Of a stretch of 64,000 nt of DNA, positions 1 to 8,944 are shown piece after piece. This DNA is from JACJYC01 sp964558465 (GTDB lineage Bacteria; Bacteroidota; Bacteroidia; Chitinophagales; Saprospiraceae), in NCBI GenBank assembly GCA_964558465.1, contig CAZLEF010000014.1, forward strand, positions 39,262 through 103,261, in the 5' to 3' direction. Positions within the stretch are counted from its first letter, which is position 1. Each line of letters begins with the position of its first letter. The notes beneath the pieces are model-generated. The model was not told the origin of the DNA, made no database searches, and saw only the letters and a program-made list of their open reading frames with translations. Made by a program: the position numbers and the translations under genes.

Positions 1-500
1 CCCGGCGCGATGGTGAGGCGGTCAGCGAAAGCCGTCGGGTGAGAGCGGCTACCTTCCTGAAGGATGCCGTCGGCAAGATCCTGGGCGAAAATCCGCGTGC
101 AAAGATTGTCATCATGGGCGACTTCAACGACGAACCCGGCAACAAAAGCATTACGGAAACCTTGTATGCCCAAACCCTGACGGACAAACCCGTCCAGGGG
201 ACTTTGTACAACTGCTTCGCCAAGGCCAAAAAGGACGGCCTCGGCACGTATTGTTACCGGGGAGACTGGAACATGCTCGACCAGATTATCACTTCCTGCG
301 AACTGGTCTGCAATACGGGCTCATTGATCGCCGCCAACCCCACCATCTTCAAAGAAGACTTTATGTTGTACGACGACCCCAAAAGCGGCAAACTGCCCAA
401 CCGCACGTTCGGGGGGACGCGTTATTTCGGCGGATACAGCGACCACCTGCCGGTGTATATCGACCTGGCGATCACCGGTTGGGGCGTACGAGGCAGGTGA
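1..500 (+). CDS. Endonuclease/exonuclease/phosphatase family protein, C-terminal part
   Basis: The reading frame is open from the left edge of the window, so the gene starts upstream; the GTG at 39 is an internal Val codon. Two hallmarks of the EEP metal-dependent phosphoesterase fold are visible: MGDFNDEP near residue 37 of the visible part (the Asp/Asn pair that binds metal and phosphate) and SDHLPVYIDL near the end (the catalytic His-Asp dyad). A short C-terminal tail follows. In Bacteroidota such proteins are usually exported or lipoprotein nucleases or phosphatases of about 300-370 residues, so roughly half is missing here. It ends 5 bp from the stop of the convergent PKD gene, and no terminator is visible between them. 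Substrate cannot be told from sequence. Confidence 0.85.
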   Translation, partial: RRDGEAVSESRRVRAATFLKDAVGKILGENPRAKIVIMGDFNDEPGNKSITETLYAQTLTDKPVQGTLYNCFAKAKKDGLGTYCYRGDWNMLDQIITSCELVCNTGSLIAANPTIFKEDFMLYDDPKSGKLPNRTFGGTRYFGGYSDHLPVYIDLAITGWGVRGR

Positions 501-505
501 AAGGA

Positions 506-3500
506 TTACCTCAACAAAGTCACATCGCCCTTCAGTACCTTGACTTCCTCGCTCAACCCGGGGAAACTGACCTGGATGATGTACATATAGGCGTCTGAAG
601 GGGCCGGTTTACCTTTGTAGTTGCCATCCCAGACCGCCCCGGCGCCTTCGCCTTCAAAAACGATCTCTCCCCAGCGATTGTATATCCGCATCAGGTCAAC
701 CTTCAGGAAATCGGTCCCCGCGGCAATCAGCTCGCTGTATACGCGGAACTCATCGTTGGTTTCGTCATTATTGGGCGTGAAAACGTTGGGTACCAATACC
801 TCGTCGGTGATCACATCAATCACAAACGGGTACTCATACTGGCGGCAGTTACCATCTGCGATCAGGGTCAGGAAATACGTAATATCGCTCTCCGCGGTAA
901 AAGAAGGGGTTGGGCAATCGGTACAGCTCAGACCGGTAGGCGGCGACCAGTCAAATGTATAAAAATCATTGGCCGGCGGCCCGGTCAGGGTCACTTCCTG
1001 GCCTTCCAGCACCCGGATGGTATCCGGCGCCGTGAAGTCGATTTCCGGAATAACGGTCAGGGTGGCCTGGTCGGTTGCCGTACAACCGGGGCCGGCCGTG
1101 ACCGTTACGCTAAACGTGAGGTTGGAAGTGGCGACCAGCCTGGGATTCATGGAAGTGGCCGGGTCCAGCAGTTGATTGGCGGGCGACCATAAGTAGGAGG
1201 CGCCGGATATCGGGTTCTGGACACCCAGTGTAACGATATCGCCTGCACAGGCGGCAATATCCACCACGTCGGCGCTGGCGTCTCCGATAAAAAGGGTGCG
1301 GGCCACTTCACGGACGCAACCCGTTTCGTCACTTCTCAGGATCAAAACCACTTCCCTCGGCCCGGTACTTGGAACGGATGCGTAAGTATGTGATACCGGG
1401 TTGACGTCATCTGCAGTTGATCCGTCGCCGAAATCCCAGGTCCAGGAACTGACAAAAGCGGTATCCCTGAAGGTGAAGGTAGCGGCGTCCCCGATACAAA
1501 TTGCTGCCGGGTCGATGTCAAAATCCCCTTCCGGGCCGACCAGCGTAATCTCTTCCGTAGTTGTATTGCTGCAACCGTAGGGCGTTGAAACGGTTTGGGT
1601 AATGGTGAAGGTTCCTTTATCAAACGTGGCAATCGGGTCTGAGATGGTCGAAAGCTGTCCGTTGCCAAAATTCCAGACATAGAACAGGTTATAATTGGAA
1701 ACACTTTCGTCTGTAAACTGGATCTGGGCGGGCGCGCAAACGATGTCTTCTCCGTCGACACTGGTAGAGAAAGCCGCCTGCGGGAAGTCCTGCACAAAGA
1801 TATTCTGGGTGGCAGTGCCCCGGCAGCCGGTGCCGATCTCTTCAAAGTTCAACAGAACGGTGAAGGTTCCGGCCTGGTTGTACACCGCAGAAGCGGTCTG
1901 GCCGGAAGAAAACTGACCGTTGCCAAGGTCCCAGTTAAACGAGAGGCTGGAGCCTGCGTCCGTATAATCGGTTGCTGAAAAATTGACCTGATCGCCGACA
2001 CAAATGGTGTTATCCGAGGCTTCAATGACGCTGAAAGGCCGGTAAATCTGGATGCTTTGCTGGAATTGGCCGGTGCAGCCCAGTTTGTCTTCGATGTTGA
2101 GCGTAACCGGTATTTCATCCCCCAGCGCGTTGCCGAATGTGAAGGATGGGTTCTGGGCTGTACTGGTTCCGAGATCGCCAAATTCCCACATCCAGGACAC
2201 GATGGTCGTATCAGAGGTGCTGAGGTCGGTAAAATTGACGGTCGTCGGAAAACAAATAAAATTATCGCTCAGGTTGAAGCCGGCCTGAATATCGTAAATA
2301 CGGGTTTGTTTGGTGAGGGTGTCGATGCAGCCGTTGATGTCTTCCACTTCCAGGGTGAGGGTTTCCACGCCTGGGTTAGAGAAGGTGAATTTGATGCTGC
2401 TGTCCTGTGTGGTGATCGGCCGGTTGGAGATATCGAAGAACCAGGTATAACCTTTCCAGCAACAATTTTCGACGTCGACAGATTTAGACGCGTCCAGATC
2501 CACCTCGGTGCCAATGCAGATCTTGTCGTCGATTTCAAAAACGGCTTTGACATCCCGGACGTAGACAATGGCTGAATCTACGGTGGCGGCGCAACCCGTG
2601 CCGGGGTTTTCAGCGGTCAGGTACACAGTATAATCGCCGGTGGCTGCATAGGTATGGGCAACCTCTGCGCCCGCGCCGGTGGCGCCGTCGCCAAAATCCC
2701 AGGAGAGCAGGGTGGCGTCGAAACTGCTGTCCCGGAAGGTATAAGTGAATGGTTCTTCACAATCCATTTCATAATAAAGCGATGCGATCGGTCCGCGCAC
2801 ATTGATAAGGTCTTCCTTGGTAAAAGACTGAAAACAACCGTTGTATTCAACGGTAAGGGTGACGTCTTTGGGGCCGGTTTCGGTCTGGAAAACCCAGTCG
2901 GTTTCGCCTTCAGTATAACAATGTGAAGAGCGTCCGTCATCGGTGTCGAAATGCCATGCATCGATCCTGGGGTCAATGGTGACGGTGGAAAGGCGGACGG
3001 TATCCCCCCGGCATACGTCGGTTTTATCGACGGTAAAATCGGCTGTGACCGGCGCGCCGACCTCGATCAGGATTACGGCTGAGGTGTCGAGACATCCTCC
3101 GGCGTTTTCGATGACAAGCCGGACTTCGTATTCTCCGGGTTGGGTAAAGGTATGGCTATGGGGTGCATCCGTCGTAAGGTCGGCGGAATTGCCGTCGCCG
3201 TAGTCATAAGTATACCGGATGATGGGTTCGCGCGAAGAGCTTGAATCGCTGAAGGTAACCGTCAGCGGCGCGCAACCGTTGATCTTGTCGGGCATAAAAT
3301 TGGCGTAGGCCACGTGGATGGTGTCCGAACGGGAAAGGGTATCCAGGCAACCGGCCGTGGTGCGGAGGACGAGGGCCGAAAAAATGACATCCTCGCCTTT
3401 TTCAATATAAGGGTCGGCGCCGACATCGTAGGTCCAGGTGGGGTTGGTTTCGCCGGACGTGGAAAAATCGTTAAAGAACCAGAGGTATTCCTCTGCGTTT

Positions 3501-4630
3501 TCGTTGGTGGGGTTGAAGGTGAAAGTCGTTGGCGAGGAGCACGCGTAACCTGGGTCGAGGGTATAGGAAGCATCCGCTTTTTCGACAAAAACCTGGACGG
3601 TTGTGTCAGCAGAGCAGGTTCCATCGGCCGAGGTAACCTGGAGGGTGATGTTTACCAATCCGGGTTCGTCGTAAATGATCACCGGGTTGCGTTCATTTGA
3701 AAATTGTTGGTTGGCGTTGGGGCCGAAGTTCCAGACGTACAACCCGGGGTCGGAAGTATTGACGAACGGTATGGTATCTTTCCAGCAGATCGTATCAGAG
3801 ATGGCGAAACTGGCGCGCGGCGGGCCGACCCTGACCTGACGGGTAATGACTTCCGAGCAGCCGATGAAATCGGTCGCCGTCAGGGAGACGGTATAGGTCC
3901 CTTCAACGATATAATTCACGGGGGGAGGGGTGCGGCCGGTAAAAGTCTGGCCGTTGCCAAAATTCCATTGGAAGATGAGGCCGGAACCAGGCGTCTGGTT
4001 GATGAAGGAAAACTGTGCGGGGGCCGAACAAACCACCGCAGGGTTGGGTTGGGTGGCGAAGGCCAGGTTTTCAATACTGGAAACCTGAATGAGGCCCGGC
4101 GTTTGGGCGATACTGCTGCAACCGGGCAAGGCCGATTCCAACTGCAGGGAAACGGTGAAGGCGCCCGCTGCGGTATAGGTATGCGATACGGTATTGACGT
4201 CGAAAGCGCTTCCGCCGTCGCCGAATACCCAGGAGGTTTTGGAAATGGGGATATTCGGGTCAACCGTCGATTCATTTTCAAAATTGACCGTCAGCGGTTT
4301 GCAGCCGATGGTGGTGTCGGTCACAAATTCAACAACGGGTTTGGGATAGACATTGACGGTGACAGTCCCCAGTATGGGTTGGCCCTGGGCCGAGCGGAAT
4401 TCCACCACGTATTCGCCCGGCGTGGTAAAGGTAGCCGTCGGGCTGGCGAGGCTGGAATTGTTGCCGTTTTTGAAATCCCAGAAAAAGGAAGACGCCCCCT
4501 GCGGAGGGCTGAACTGCACCTGCAAAGGTGAGCAGCCTTCGGTCAGGTTGGCGGTTTGAGCGGTCGTCCTTTGGACAAGGCCCAGCAAAAAAAATGCATA
4601 GAGAGCAAAACGTAAATGGAAGCTATTCAT
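506..4630 (-). CDS. Giant multi-PKD surface protein with type IX (type B, CHU_C) sorting domain
   Basis: About 1374 residues. I start it at 4630 (MNSFHLRF...) because this gives a clean signal peptide ending TTAQ; in-frame upstream ATGs at 4660 and 4732 would put charged residues in front of it. The body is a string of about 13 PKD-like beta domains of about 90 residues, recognisable by their W-x-F-G-D/N-G signatures (for example SWDFGDG, WTWDFGDGS, YVWNFGNGQ). Two W-S-P motif units follow. The last 90 residues carry the gliding-motility-type C-terminal domain: VFTPNNDETNDEF, IYNRWGEIVFE, a WDG and a final KGDVTLLR. In known family members this domain directs secretion through the type IX system and attachment at the cell surface. 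Role inferred as adhesin or large surface scaffold; ligand unknown. Confidence 0.92.
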   Translation of the reverse strand: MNSFHLRFALYAFFLLGLVQRTTAQTANLTEGCSPLQVQFSPPQGASSFFWDFKNGNNSSLASPTATFTTPGEYVVEFRSAQGQPILGTVTVNVYPKPVVEFVTDTTIGCKPLTVNFENESTVDPNIPISKTSWVFGDGGSAFDVNTVSHTYTAAGAFTVSLQLESALPGCSSIAQTPGLIQVSSIENLAFATQPNPAVVCSAPAQFSFINQTPGSGLIFQWNFGNGQTFTGRTPPPVNYIVEGTYTVSLTATDFIGCSEVITRQVRVGPPRASFAISDTICWKDTIPFVNTSDPGLYVWNFGPNANQQFSNERNPVIIYDEPGLVNITLQVTSADGTCSADTTVQVFVEKADASYTLDPGYACSSPTTFTFNPTNENAEEYLWFFNDFSTSGETNPTWTYDVGADPYIEKGEDVIFSALVLRTTAGCLDTLSRSDTIHVAYANFMPDKINGCAPLTVTFSDSSSSREPIIRYTYDYGDGNSADLTTDAPHSHTFTQPGEYEVRLVIENAGGCLDTSAVILIEVGAPVTADFTVDKTDVCRGDTVRLSTVTIDPRIDAWHFDTDDGRSSHCYTEGETDWVFQTETGPKDVTLTVEYNGCFQSFTKEDLINVRGPIASLYYEMDCEEPFTYTFRDSSFDATLLSWDFGDGATGAGAEVAHTYAATGDYTVYLTAENPGTGCAATVDSAIVYVRDVKAVFEIDDKICIGTEVDLDASKSVDVENCCWKGYTWFFDISNRPITTQDSSIKFTFSNPGVETLTLEVEDINGCIDTLTKQTRIYDIQAGFNLSDNFICFPTTVNFTDLSTSDTTIVSWMWEFGDLGTSTAQNPSFTFGNALGDEIPVTLNIEDKLGCTGQFQQSIQIYRPFSVIEASDNTICVGDQVNFSATDYTDAGSSLSFNWDLGNGQFSSGQTASAVYNQAGTFTVLLNFEEIGTGCRGTATQNIFVQDFPQAAFSTSVDGEDIVCAPAQIQFTDESVSNYNLFYVWNFGNGQLSTISDPIATFDKGTFTITQTVSTPYGCSNTTTEEITLVGPEGDFDIDPAAICIGDAATFTFRDTAFVSSWTWDFGDGSTADDVNPVSHTYASVPSTGPREVVLILRSDETGCVREVARTLFIGDASADVVDIAACAGDIVTLGVQNPISGASYLWSPANQLLDPATSMNPRLVATSNLTFSVTVTAGPGCTATDQATLTVIPEIDFTAPDTIRVLEGQEVTLTGPPANDFYTFDWSPPTGLSCTDCPTPSFTAESDITYFLTLIADGNCRQYEYPFVIDVITDEVLVPNVFTPNNDETNDEFRVYSELIAAGTDFLKVDLMRIYNRWGEIVFEGEGAGAVWDGNYKGKPAPSDAYMYIIQVSFPGLSEEVKVLKGDVTLLR

Positions 4631-4731
4631 CACTAAGGGATTACGTGGTATCGTTATCATACTTTGACCCTTTTCAGGGAATAAAAGAGCGAATTGTCGG
4701 ATAAATTTCCGCAATAAAGCTACTGAACGCA

Positions 4732-4762
4732 TTGCAAAGAAAAGGTAAAAAGACTAAGTTTG
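4732..4762 (+). promoter_or_regulatory. Bacteroidota-type promoter of the M43-like gene
   Basis: TTG at 4732-4734, a 20-nt spacer and TAAGTTTG at 4755-4762 fit the Bacteroidota sigma-A pattern (TTTG at -33, TAnnTTTG at -7). The expected start of transcription is about 30 nt before the ATG at 4802, so the ATG at 4760, which lies inside the -7 box, cannot be the start. Confidence 0.6.
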
Positions 4763-4801
4763 CAAACTAGAATATGTAATCCCAACGCTAAACAATCAAA
4801 T

Positions 4802-5608
4802 ATGAAGATTTATTTCGGTTTTCTGCTCGCGCTCTTGTCTGCCCTGCCTTTGGCCTCCGGTCAAAAGCTGTACACCCGTCAGGCTTCTCTCCCTTGTGTC
4901 AACAAGGTTTTTCAGGTAACGGCCCACGTTACCCGGGATTCTCTCGGCGATTTCGGGGCGACCGAAGAGGATATCCGCAAGGGGATCGATACCCTCAACC
5001 GGTATTTCTCGCCCATCTGCATTTCCTTCAATCTCTGCGAGGTCAATTTCGTCGACAATTTCCAATATGATAACCCGGCAAACGAGAACGAATGGGAAGA
5101 AATGAAAGTGAAGTACCTCCGGGAAAACCGCATCAATATCTTTTTTGTGTCCAACCTTACCTGGAAACCGGATGATTGCGGGCTGGGCGACCGGGAGGGG
5201 ATCCTCGACCCTGCACAAAGGGACGGTATTATGGTGTTTAAAAGCTGCCTGACCGGCGCGCCCAAATCCGTAGCGCACCATGTGGGCCATTTCTTCGGCT
5301 TGTACGATACCAATGAAGGTGAAGGCGAGGAACTGGTCAATGGCGACAACTGCGAAACCGCCGGAGATTTTATATGCGACACACCCGGCGACCCCTATGT
5401 TGCCGGAGAAGAGATCAGCAATTACCTGGACGTTGACCAGGGCTGCCGTTTCATTTTCGGCGGCACTGACGCCAACGGCGAATCCTACCTGACGGATGTG
5501 GGCAATATTATGTCCTATTATCCGGAGGAATGCAAATGCGGGTTCAGCTACCAGCAGTATTTCCTGATGGCGGAGAATTATCTCAAGGCGGATCCGAAGC
5601 ACTGGTAG
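4802..5608 (+). CDS. Secreted M43 (pappalysin)-like protein with a broken HExxH motif
   Basis: 268 residues from MKIYFGFLL, a clear signal peptide ending ASGQ; the promoter upstream supports this start. The fold markers of peptidase family M43 are present: a zinc-site helix, the GDNCETAGDFICDTPGDP segment and the Met-turn region NIMSYYPEECKCGFS. The metal motif, however, reads HHVGHFFGLYD where active family members have HExxHxxGxxH. The catalytic Glu is His, and the third zinc ligand is Asp. Asp in that position occurs in some metzincin-like peptidases, but loss of the Glu should abolish hydrolysis. It is therefore either an inactive binding protein or has altered chemistry. There is no C-terminal sorting domain. 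It is divergently transcribed from the PKD gene, with a promoter between them. Confidence 0.85.
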   Translation: MKIYFGFLLALLSALPLASGQKLYTRQASLPCVNKVFQVTAHVTRDSLGDFGATEEDIRKGIDTLNRYFSPICISFNLCEVNFVDNFQYDNPANENEWEEMKVKYLRENRINIFFVSNLTWKPDDCGLGDREGILDPAQRDGIMVFKSCLTGAPKSVAHHVGHFFGLYDTNEGEGEELVNGDNCETAGDFICDTPGDPYVAGEEISNYLDVDQGCRFIFGGTDANGESYLTDVGNIMSYYPEECKCGFSYQQYFLMAENYLKADPKHW

Positions 5609-5620
5609 ATGGGATGCTGG

Positions 5621-5637
5621 CCACGCCTGTGGCGTGG
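5621..5637. repeat. Short palindromic repeat, CCACGCC family
   Basis: CCACGCCTGTGGCGTGG: a 7-bp perfect stem with a 3-nt loop, in the 109-bp space between the stops of convergent genes. The same 17-mer recurs at 38580 and, inverted, at 50862. Confidence 0.8.
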
Positions 5638-5717
5638 TGGATGCTTGATGCCTGGCAGACGGTTAGGCTCCTGAGCGGAGTCGAAGGAGATGCTGGTCAC
5701 TCCGGGGCGAGGTGGAA

Positions 5718-6512
5718 TCAGGATGCCGGGCCAACCGCGTAAACGTCGGTAGGCTGAGGGCTTCCGCCCAAGGGCTCGATACTGATGGCGAAAGCGACCA
5801 CGTCATCGCTGATATAGGGTCTTTCGATCAGGGTTCCCCGGCCGGAAGGCAGGTCAAAAGGCTCCATACTGTTGGGTAGCGCCTGGTTCTTAACAATCGC
5901 CCATAATTGGTACTGTTTACCGGAAGGCAGCGCCGGAAGGTTGATCACATTCAGGAAATTGGCATCCTCGATTTGATTCCAGTAAACTGCTGCTACGACG
6001 ATGCAACCGCCTTCAGGTGTTTCCTTCACAATATATACCGGGATATTTTTGGGGTCATTGATGATATCCAGTTGTCTTTGGATAAAAGCAAGGCTGTCCC
6101 GGGTTTGTTGTTGTTCAGCCAGGAGCGCCTGTACCCTGGTCCGGCCATCGGCAGATTTCCGCTTTTCCAACAGGAATAATACGCCAAGTCCCAGGGCCAA
6201 AGTCAGCAGGAGCAGAAGACCCCACCAGGCAATTGAAGAAACTTTGCCACGTTGAGTAATTTTCCTGGCAGGGGTTCCGGGAGCAGGCTGTTGTTGGATC
6301 CGGTTCAGAATATTCTTCAAGGCCCCTGGCGACGGTGTAACTGCGTGTGCGACCGCATATTCTTCCAGGGCAGCCTCGATGGCATCCAGCTCGCGGCGGA
6401 TCTCAGGATATTGAGCGGCATGGTTTTCTACCTCCCGGCGCTCTTTTTCGCTCAGATCCCCCAGGACGTATTGTTCCAGGATGCCAGATGATATGTACTT
6501 GCCTATATCCAA
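5718..6512 (-). CDS. Anti-sigma factor, RskA family
   Basis: 264 residues. The N-terminal part (1-75) is a helical anti-sigma domain beginning with the typical phrase SGILEQYVLGDLSEKE, as in proteins that hold ECF sigma factors at the membrane. One transmembrane helix (about 92-114, SSIAWWGLLLLLTLALGL...) follows. The periplasmic C-terminal half matches the anti-sigma-K (RskA) domain: VYWNQIEDANFLNVINLPAL and a KQYQLWAI strand. A coiled linker (EQQQTRDSLAFIQRQLD) connects membrane and periplasmic domain. It starts 13 bp after the stop of the ECF sigma gene and is surely co-transcribed with it. The signal sensed is unknown. Confidence 0.9.
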   Translation of the reverse strand: MDIGKYISSGILEQYVLGDLSEKERREVENHAAQYPEIRRELDAIEAALEEYAVAHAVTPSPGALKNILNRIQQQPAPGTPARKITQRGKVSSIAWWGLLLLLTLALGLGVLFLLEKRKSADGRTRVQALLAEQQQTRDSLAFIQRQLDIINDPKNIPVYIVKETPEGGCIVVAAVYWNQIEDANFLNVINLPALPSGKQYQLWAIVKNQALPNSMEPFDLPSGRGTLIERPYISDDVVAFAISIEPLGGSPQPTDVYAVGPAS

Positions 6513-6525
6513 TTCAAATCAGGTT

Positions 6526-7128
6526 TTAACAAATATACCATAACATTAAGATCAGCAATAACCATCCAGGTTGTTCGTTTGCCAGGGCGGCTCTCAGTTC
6601 AAGGACCGCCTGGCGGATCGTGGTTTTAATGGTTCCAAGGGGAATTCCGAGGGTTTCACTGGCTTCCGATTGGGAATACCCTTTGAAATAAAGGTATTCG
6701 ATCAGCAATCTATGCCGTTCATCCATGTTCCGGATGATCTTTTGAAGGCCAAAATCCGTCAATGCGAGGCTTTCCGCCGGTTCACCAAGCTCATTTACGA
6801 GGTTTTCCGTCGATTCGGTTTTTGCAGCGCGCTGGAATTTTCCGCTTCTGACCAGGTCAATGGCCGTATTCCGGGCAATTTGCACCATCCAGGTGAATAA
6901 CCGGCCACGGGTGGTATCGTACTGGTCCATCTTTTGCCATATTTTGACAAAAACGTCCTGCAATACTTCTTCAGCGGATTCTTTGGAAGGGATGGTTTGA
7001 CGGATGATCTGCAACAAGGCGCCGGAATATTTTTGATACAACAGGGAGAAAGCCGAAGTGTCCCGGTCAATGATCTTTTGAACCAGTTCAAGATTTTCTT
7101 CTTCGCCTTTAGGGATGACCCTGTTCAT
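6526..7128 (-). CDS. ECF RNA polymerase sigma factor
   Basis: About 200 residues from MNRVIPKGEEENLELVQK. Upstream in-frame ATGs at 7158 and 7203 are unlikely, because a TAnnTTTG box at 7160-7167 should start transcription near 7154. Region 2 is seen as LYQKYSGALLQII and EEVLQDVFVKIW (the DVF-type core-binding helix) with LFTWMVQIARNTAID. Region 4 is ...LLIEYLYFKGYSQSEASETLGIPLGTIKTTIRQAVLELR, a standard HTH that reads the -35 element. The partner is the RskA-type anti-sigma factor directly downstream. Oddity: the last 11 residues (LLLILMLWYIC) after region 4 are strongly hydrophobic, unusual for an ECF sigma and possibly membrane-contacting. Confidence 0.93.
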   Translation of the reverse strand: MNRVIPKGEEENLELVQKIIDRDTSAFSLLYQKYSGALLQIIRQTIPSKESAEEVLQDVFVKIWQKMDQYDTTRGRLFTWMVQIARNTAIDLVRSGKFQRAAKTESTENLVNELGEPAESLALTDFGLQKIIRNMDERHRLLIEYLYFKGYSQSEASETLGIPLGTIKTTIRQAVLELRAALANEQPGWLLLILMLWYIC

Positions 7129-7159
7129 TTTTAAAAGCAGGTATTTTGGCTTTCGCATG

Positions 7160-7167
7160 CAAATGTA
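7160..7167 (-). promoter_or_regulatory. -7 box (TACATTTG) upstream of the sigma gene
   Basis: On the minus strand the sequence reads TACATTTG, fitting TAnnTTTG; a -33 TTG at the right distance is not obvious. It decides the start of the sigma gene in favour of 7128. Confidence 0.45.
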
Positions 7168-7290
7168 GGTTTTTTCAGGTTTTCTGCGGCATAATCCAAT
7201 CATTTTGGCGGATCAAATGACGGTTATGCAAACCTACTGTCGGCGGGTGCCCAAAAGCCGGGTCAAAGGGTGGTCAAATTTTGTCCAAAA

Positions 7291-8562
7291 TCAGGGGTTG
7301 AGCAGGTCTTCAATCCTGGGTTGGCCTTCCATTCTGACCTGCCCCCGGCGATCCCCGGATTTTTCGACCTCGATGCCCAGCCACCGCCCGCCAGAGGCGT
7401 TGTGCAGTTGGGCGCCGTCTTCCAGGATCAATAAACCGCCGGCCTGAACAGCGATCCGGCTCCCCGGCGGCATTGAAACCCGGCAGGATATCCGGAGCAT
7501 TCCGCCTTGCGCAATGAAGAGGTTGCCTTCGAGGTCTTTGGCGCCCGTCCAGGCGACGGTATCCCGGATGACTATATTTCTTTCCGGGTTCAGGCGGCCC
7601 CAGTTGGGGGCAAGCAAGTCCCGTTGCAGGACCCCGGGGGTTGACATGCGCTGGTAGATCTTTCCGATCTGGCAGGGTGAAAAAGCGAGTTGCAGGGCAT
7701 TATAGTCCATTACGTTGTTGGAAGTCGTGGTGTCGCATCCGGGGCCTGCGCTGCGGCCAAAACATTTTTGCGGATGTTGAGGCGTATCGTCGCAGCCGTC
7801 GTTGTATGCCCAGGTATGGGTCAGGCCGAAGATATGGCCGGTTTCATGATTCAGCATGCCCCTGAAATCCCAGGGATTTTTGGCATCCGGCCAGCGGGCG
7901 GCCAGTTTCATGGCCTTGCCCAGCGCCACGCCGGTTCCGTAGGCCTGGTAGGTGGGAGAGGTCAGGCTGTCGGGGTGATGGGGCATCATAAAAATATTGA
8001 GCACGGAATCCTGTTGGACTCCGTACCGGGTGATCACCTCCTTGTCGTACAAATTCCGGTTGCGTCCCCGGGTGACATAATAATAAAGGTTATCGTCATA
8101 GTGGAAATAGATGCCGTCGTCACCGGGTTGCTGCGGGTCGGGCGTCAGCAGGTACTGGATGCGTGTAGGCAGGCAAGGCGTGTTGTTCCGGTGGGGCAGG
8201 TACATTTTTTTGTTGTTGGACATGGCGTAGTTGATGGCCTTGTACAATTCGAGGGTGAATTTCCGGGCTTCATCCTCCTTCAGGTTTTTGGAGCCGTCGG
8301 CTGAATTCATCCAATGGAAATTGATCCGGATGTATCTGACCGGGAAATGGTCGAGGTGATTCGTGTCCGGTTCGTAGGCTTCATAATGGCCGCAGGGCGA
8401 AGGGGGGGCGCCGATTCGGCGGGGCGCCGGTTCCTCATACCCCACAGGCAATCGCGCCTGGGATGAAAGATCCAGCATCTGCCAACTGGATTTTGGGGAG
8501 CAGGTGGTGAAAAGCATGGCAATAAATGCAGTGGATACGATTGAAAGCAGCGTTCGGATCAT
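7291..8562 (-). CDS. M43-type zinc metalloprotease lipoprotein
   Basis: 423 residues. The N-terminus is a lipoprotein signal with lipobox LFTTC (Cys about residue 21), so it should be anchored in the outer membrane or surface. The zinc-binding motif HETGHIFGLTH is intact (HExxHxxGxxH), followed by TWAYNDGCDDTPQHP and the Met-turn segment NNVMDYNALQ, as in pappalysin-like peptidases. The last 130 residues, after the catalytic domain, are beta-rich and resemble a carbohydrate- or cell-wall-type accessory module without a name I can give. No type IX sorting domain is present. Unlike the relative at 4802, the active site is complete. The 5' neighbour is a purine-rich tandem repeat tract. Confidence 0.85.
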   Translation of the reverse strand: MIRTLLSIVSTAFIAMLFTTCSPKSSWQMLDLSSQARLPVGYEEPAPRRIGAPPSPCGHYEAYEPDTNHLDHFPVRYIRINFHWMNSADGSKNLKEDEARKFTLELYKAINYAMSNNKKMYLPHRNNTPCLPTRIQYLLTPDPQQPGDDGIYFHYDDNLYYYVTRGRNRNLYDKEVITRYGVQQDSVLNIFMMPHHPDSLTSPTYQAYGTGVALGKAMKLAARWPDAKNPWDFRGMLNHETGHIFGLTHTWAYNDGCDDTPQHPQKCFGRSAGPGCDTTTSNNVMDYNALQLAFSPCQIGKIYQRMSTPGVLQRDLLAPNWGRLNPERNIVIRDTVAWTGAKDLEGNLFIAQGGMLRISCRVSMPPGSRIAVQAGGLLILEDGAQLHNASGGRWLGIEVEKSGDRRGQVRMEGQPRIEDLLNP

Positions 8563-8584
8563 CGGGACAGCAGTATTTATTGAA

Positions 8585-8742
8585 TCAGGTGGTGAAGATA
8601 CGAAGATGAGAGGATACGAAGATGGGAGGATGCGAAGATGGGAAGATGCGAGGATGCGAGGATACTGGGATACGAAGATGAGAGGATGGGAAGATGGGAG
8701 GATAGGAGGATGCGAAGAAAGGGGATGGGAGGATGCGCCACG
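8585..8742 (+). repeat. Degenerate tandem repeat of AGGATGCGAAGATGG-like units
   Basis: About 160 bp of purine-rich 7-8 bp units (GAGGATG, CGAAGATG, GGGAAGATG) in tandem, directly upstream of the metalloprotease gene. There is no regular spacer, so it is not a CRISPR array. Unlike other repeat tracts in this window I do not see a complementary second arm. Confidence 0.75.
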
Positions 8743-8777
8743 ACCTGCAGGCGGGATAAACTTTTCATCCTCTTCCG

Positions 8778-8812
8778 GGCAAAAAAAAACCGGCTCTGAA
8801 AAGAACCGGTTT
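8778..8812 (-). terminator. Second (duplicated) intrinsic terminator
   Basis: The minus strand reads AAACCGG, loop, CCGGTTT followed by a run of T, as in the genuine tRNA-Leu terminator 128 bp away; part of the duplicated block. Confidence 0.65.
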
Positions 8813-8906
8813 ACTGTGCCCAGAACAGGATTTCCCGCCAGTCAGGAATATGGCCGGAGTTCAGGTCATTTCGCAAGGCGGGATAAACTTCTCATCCTGT
8901 TCCGGG

Positions 8907-8940
8907 CAAAAAAAAAACCGGCTCCGAAAAGAACCGGTTT
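8907..8940 (-). terminator. Intrinsic terminator of tRNA-Leu
   Basis: On the minus strand a 7-bp stem AAACCGG / CCGGTTT with a 12-nt loop is followed by ten T, 5 nt past the tRNA 3' end. Confidence 0.8.
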
Positions 8941-8944
8941 GCTG

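Noticed and set aside
506..4732. Dozens of long ORFs on the plus strand of the PKD gene region
   Set aside because: Antisense shadows of a GC-rich repetitive gene; no start signal or family match.
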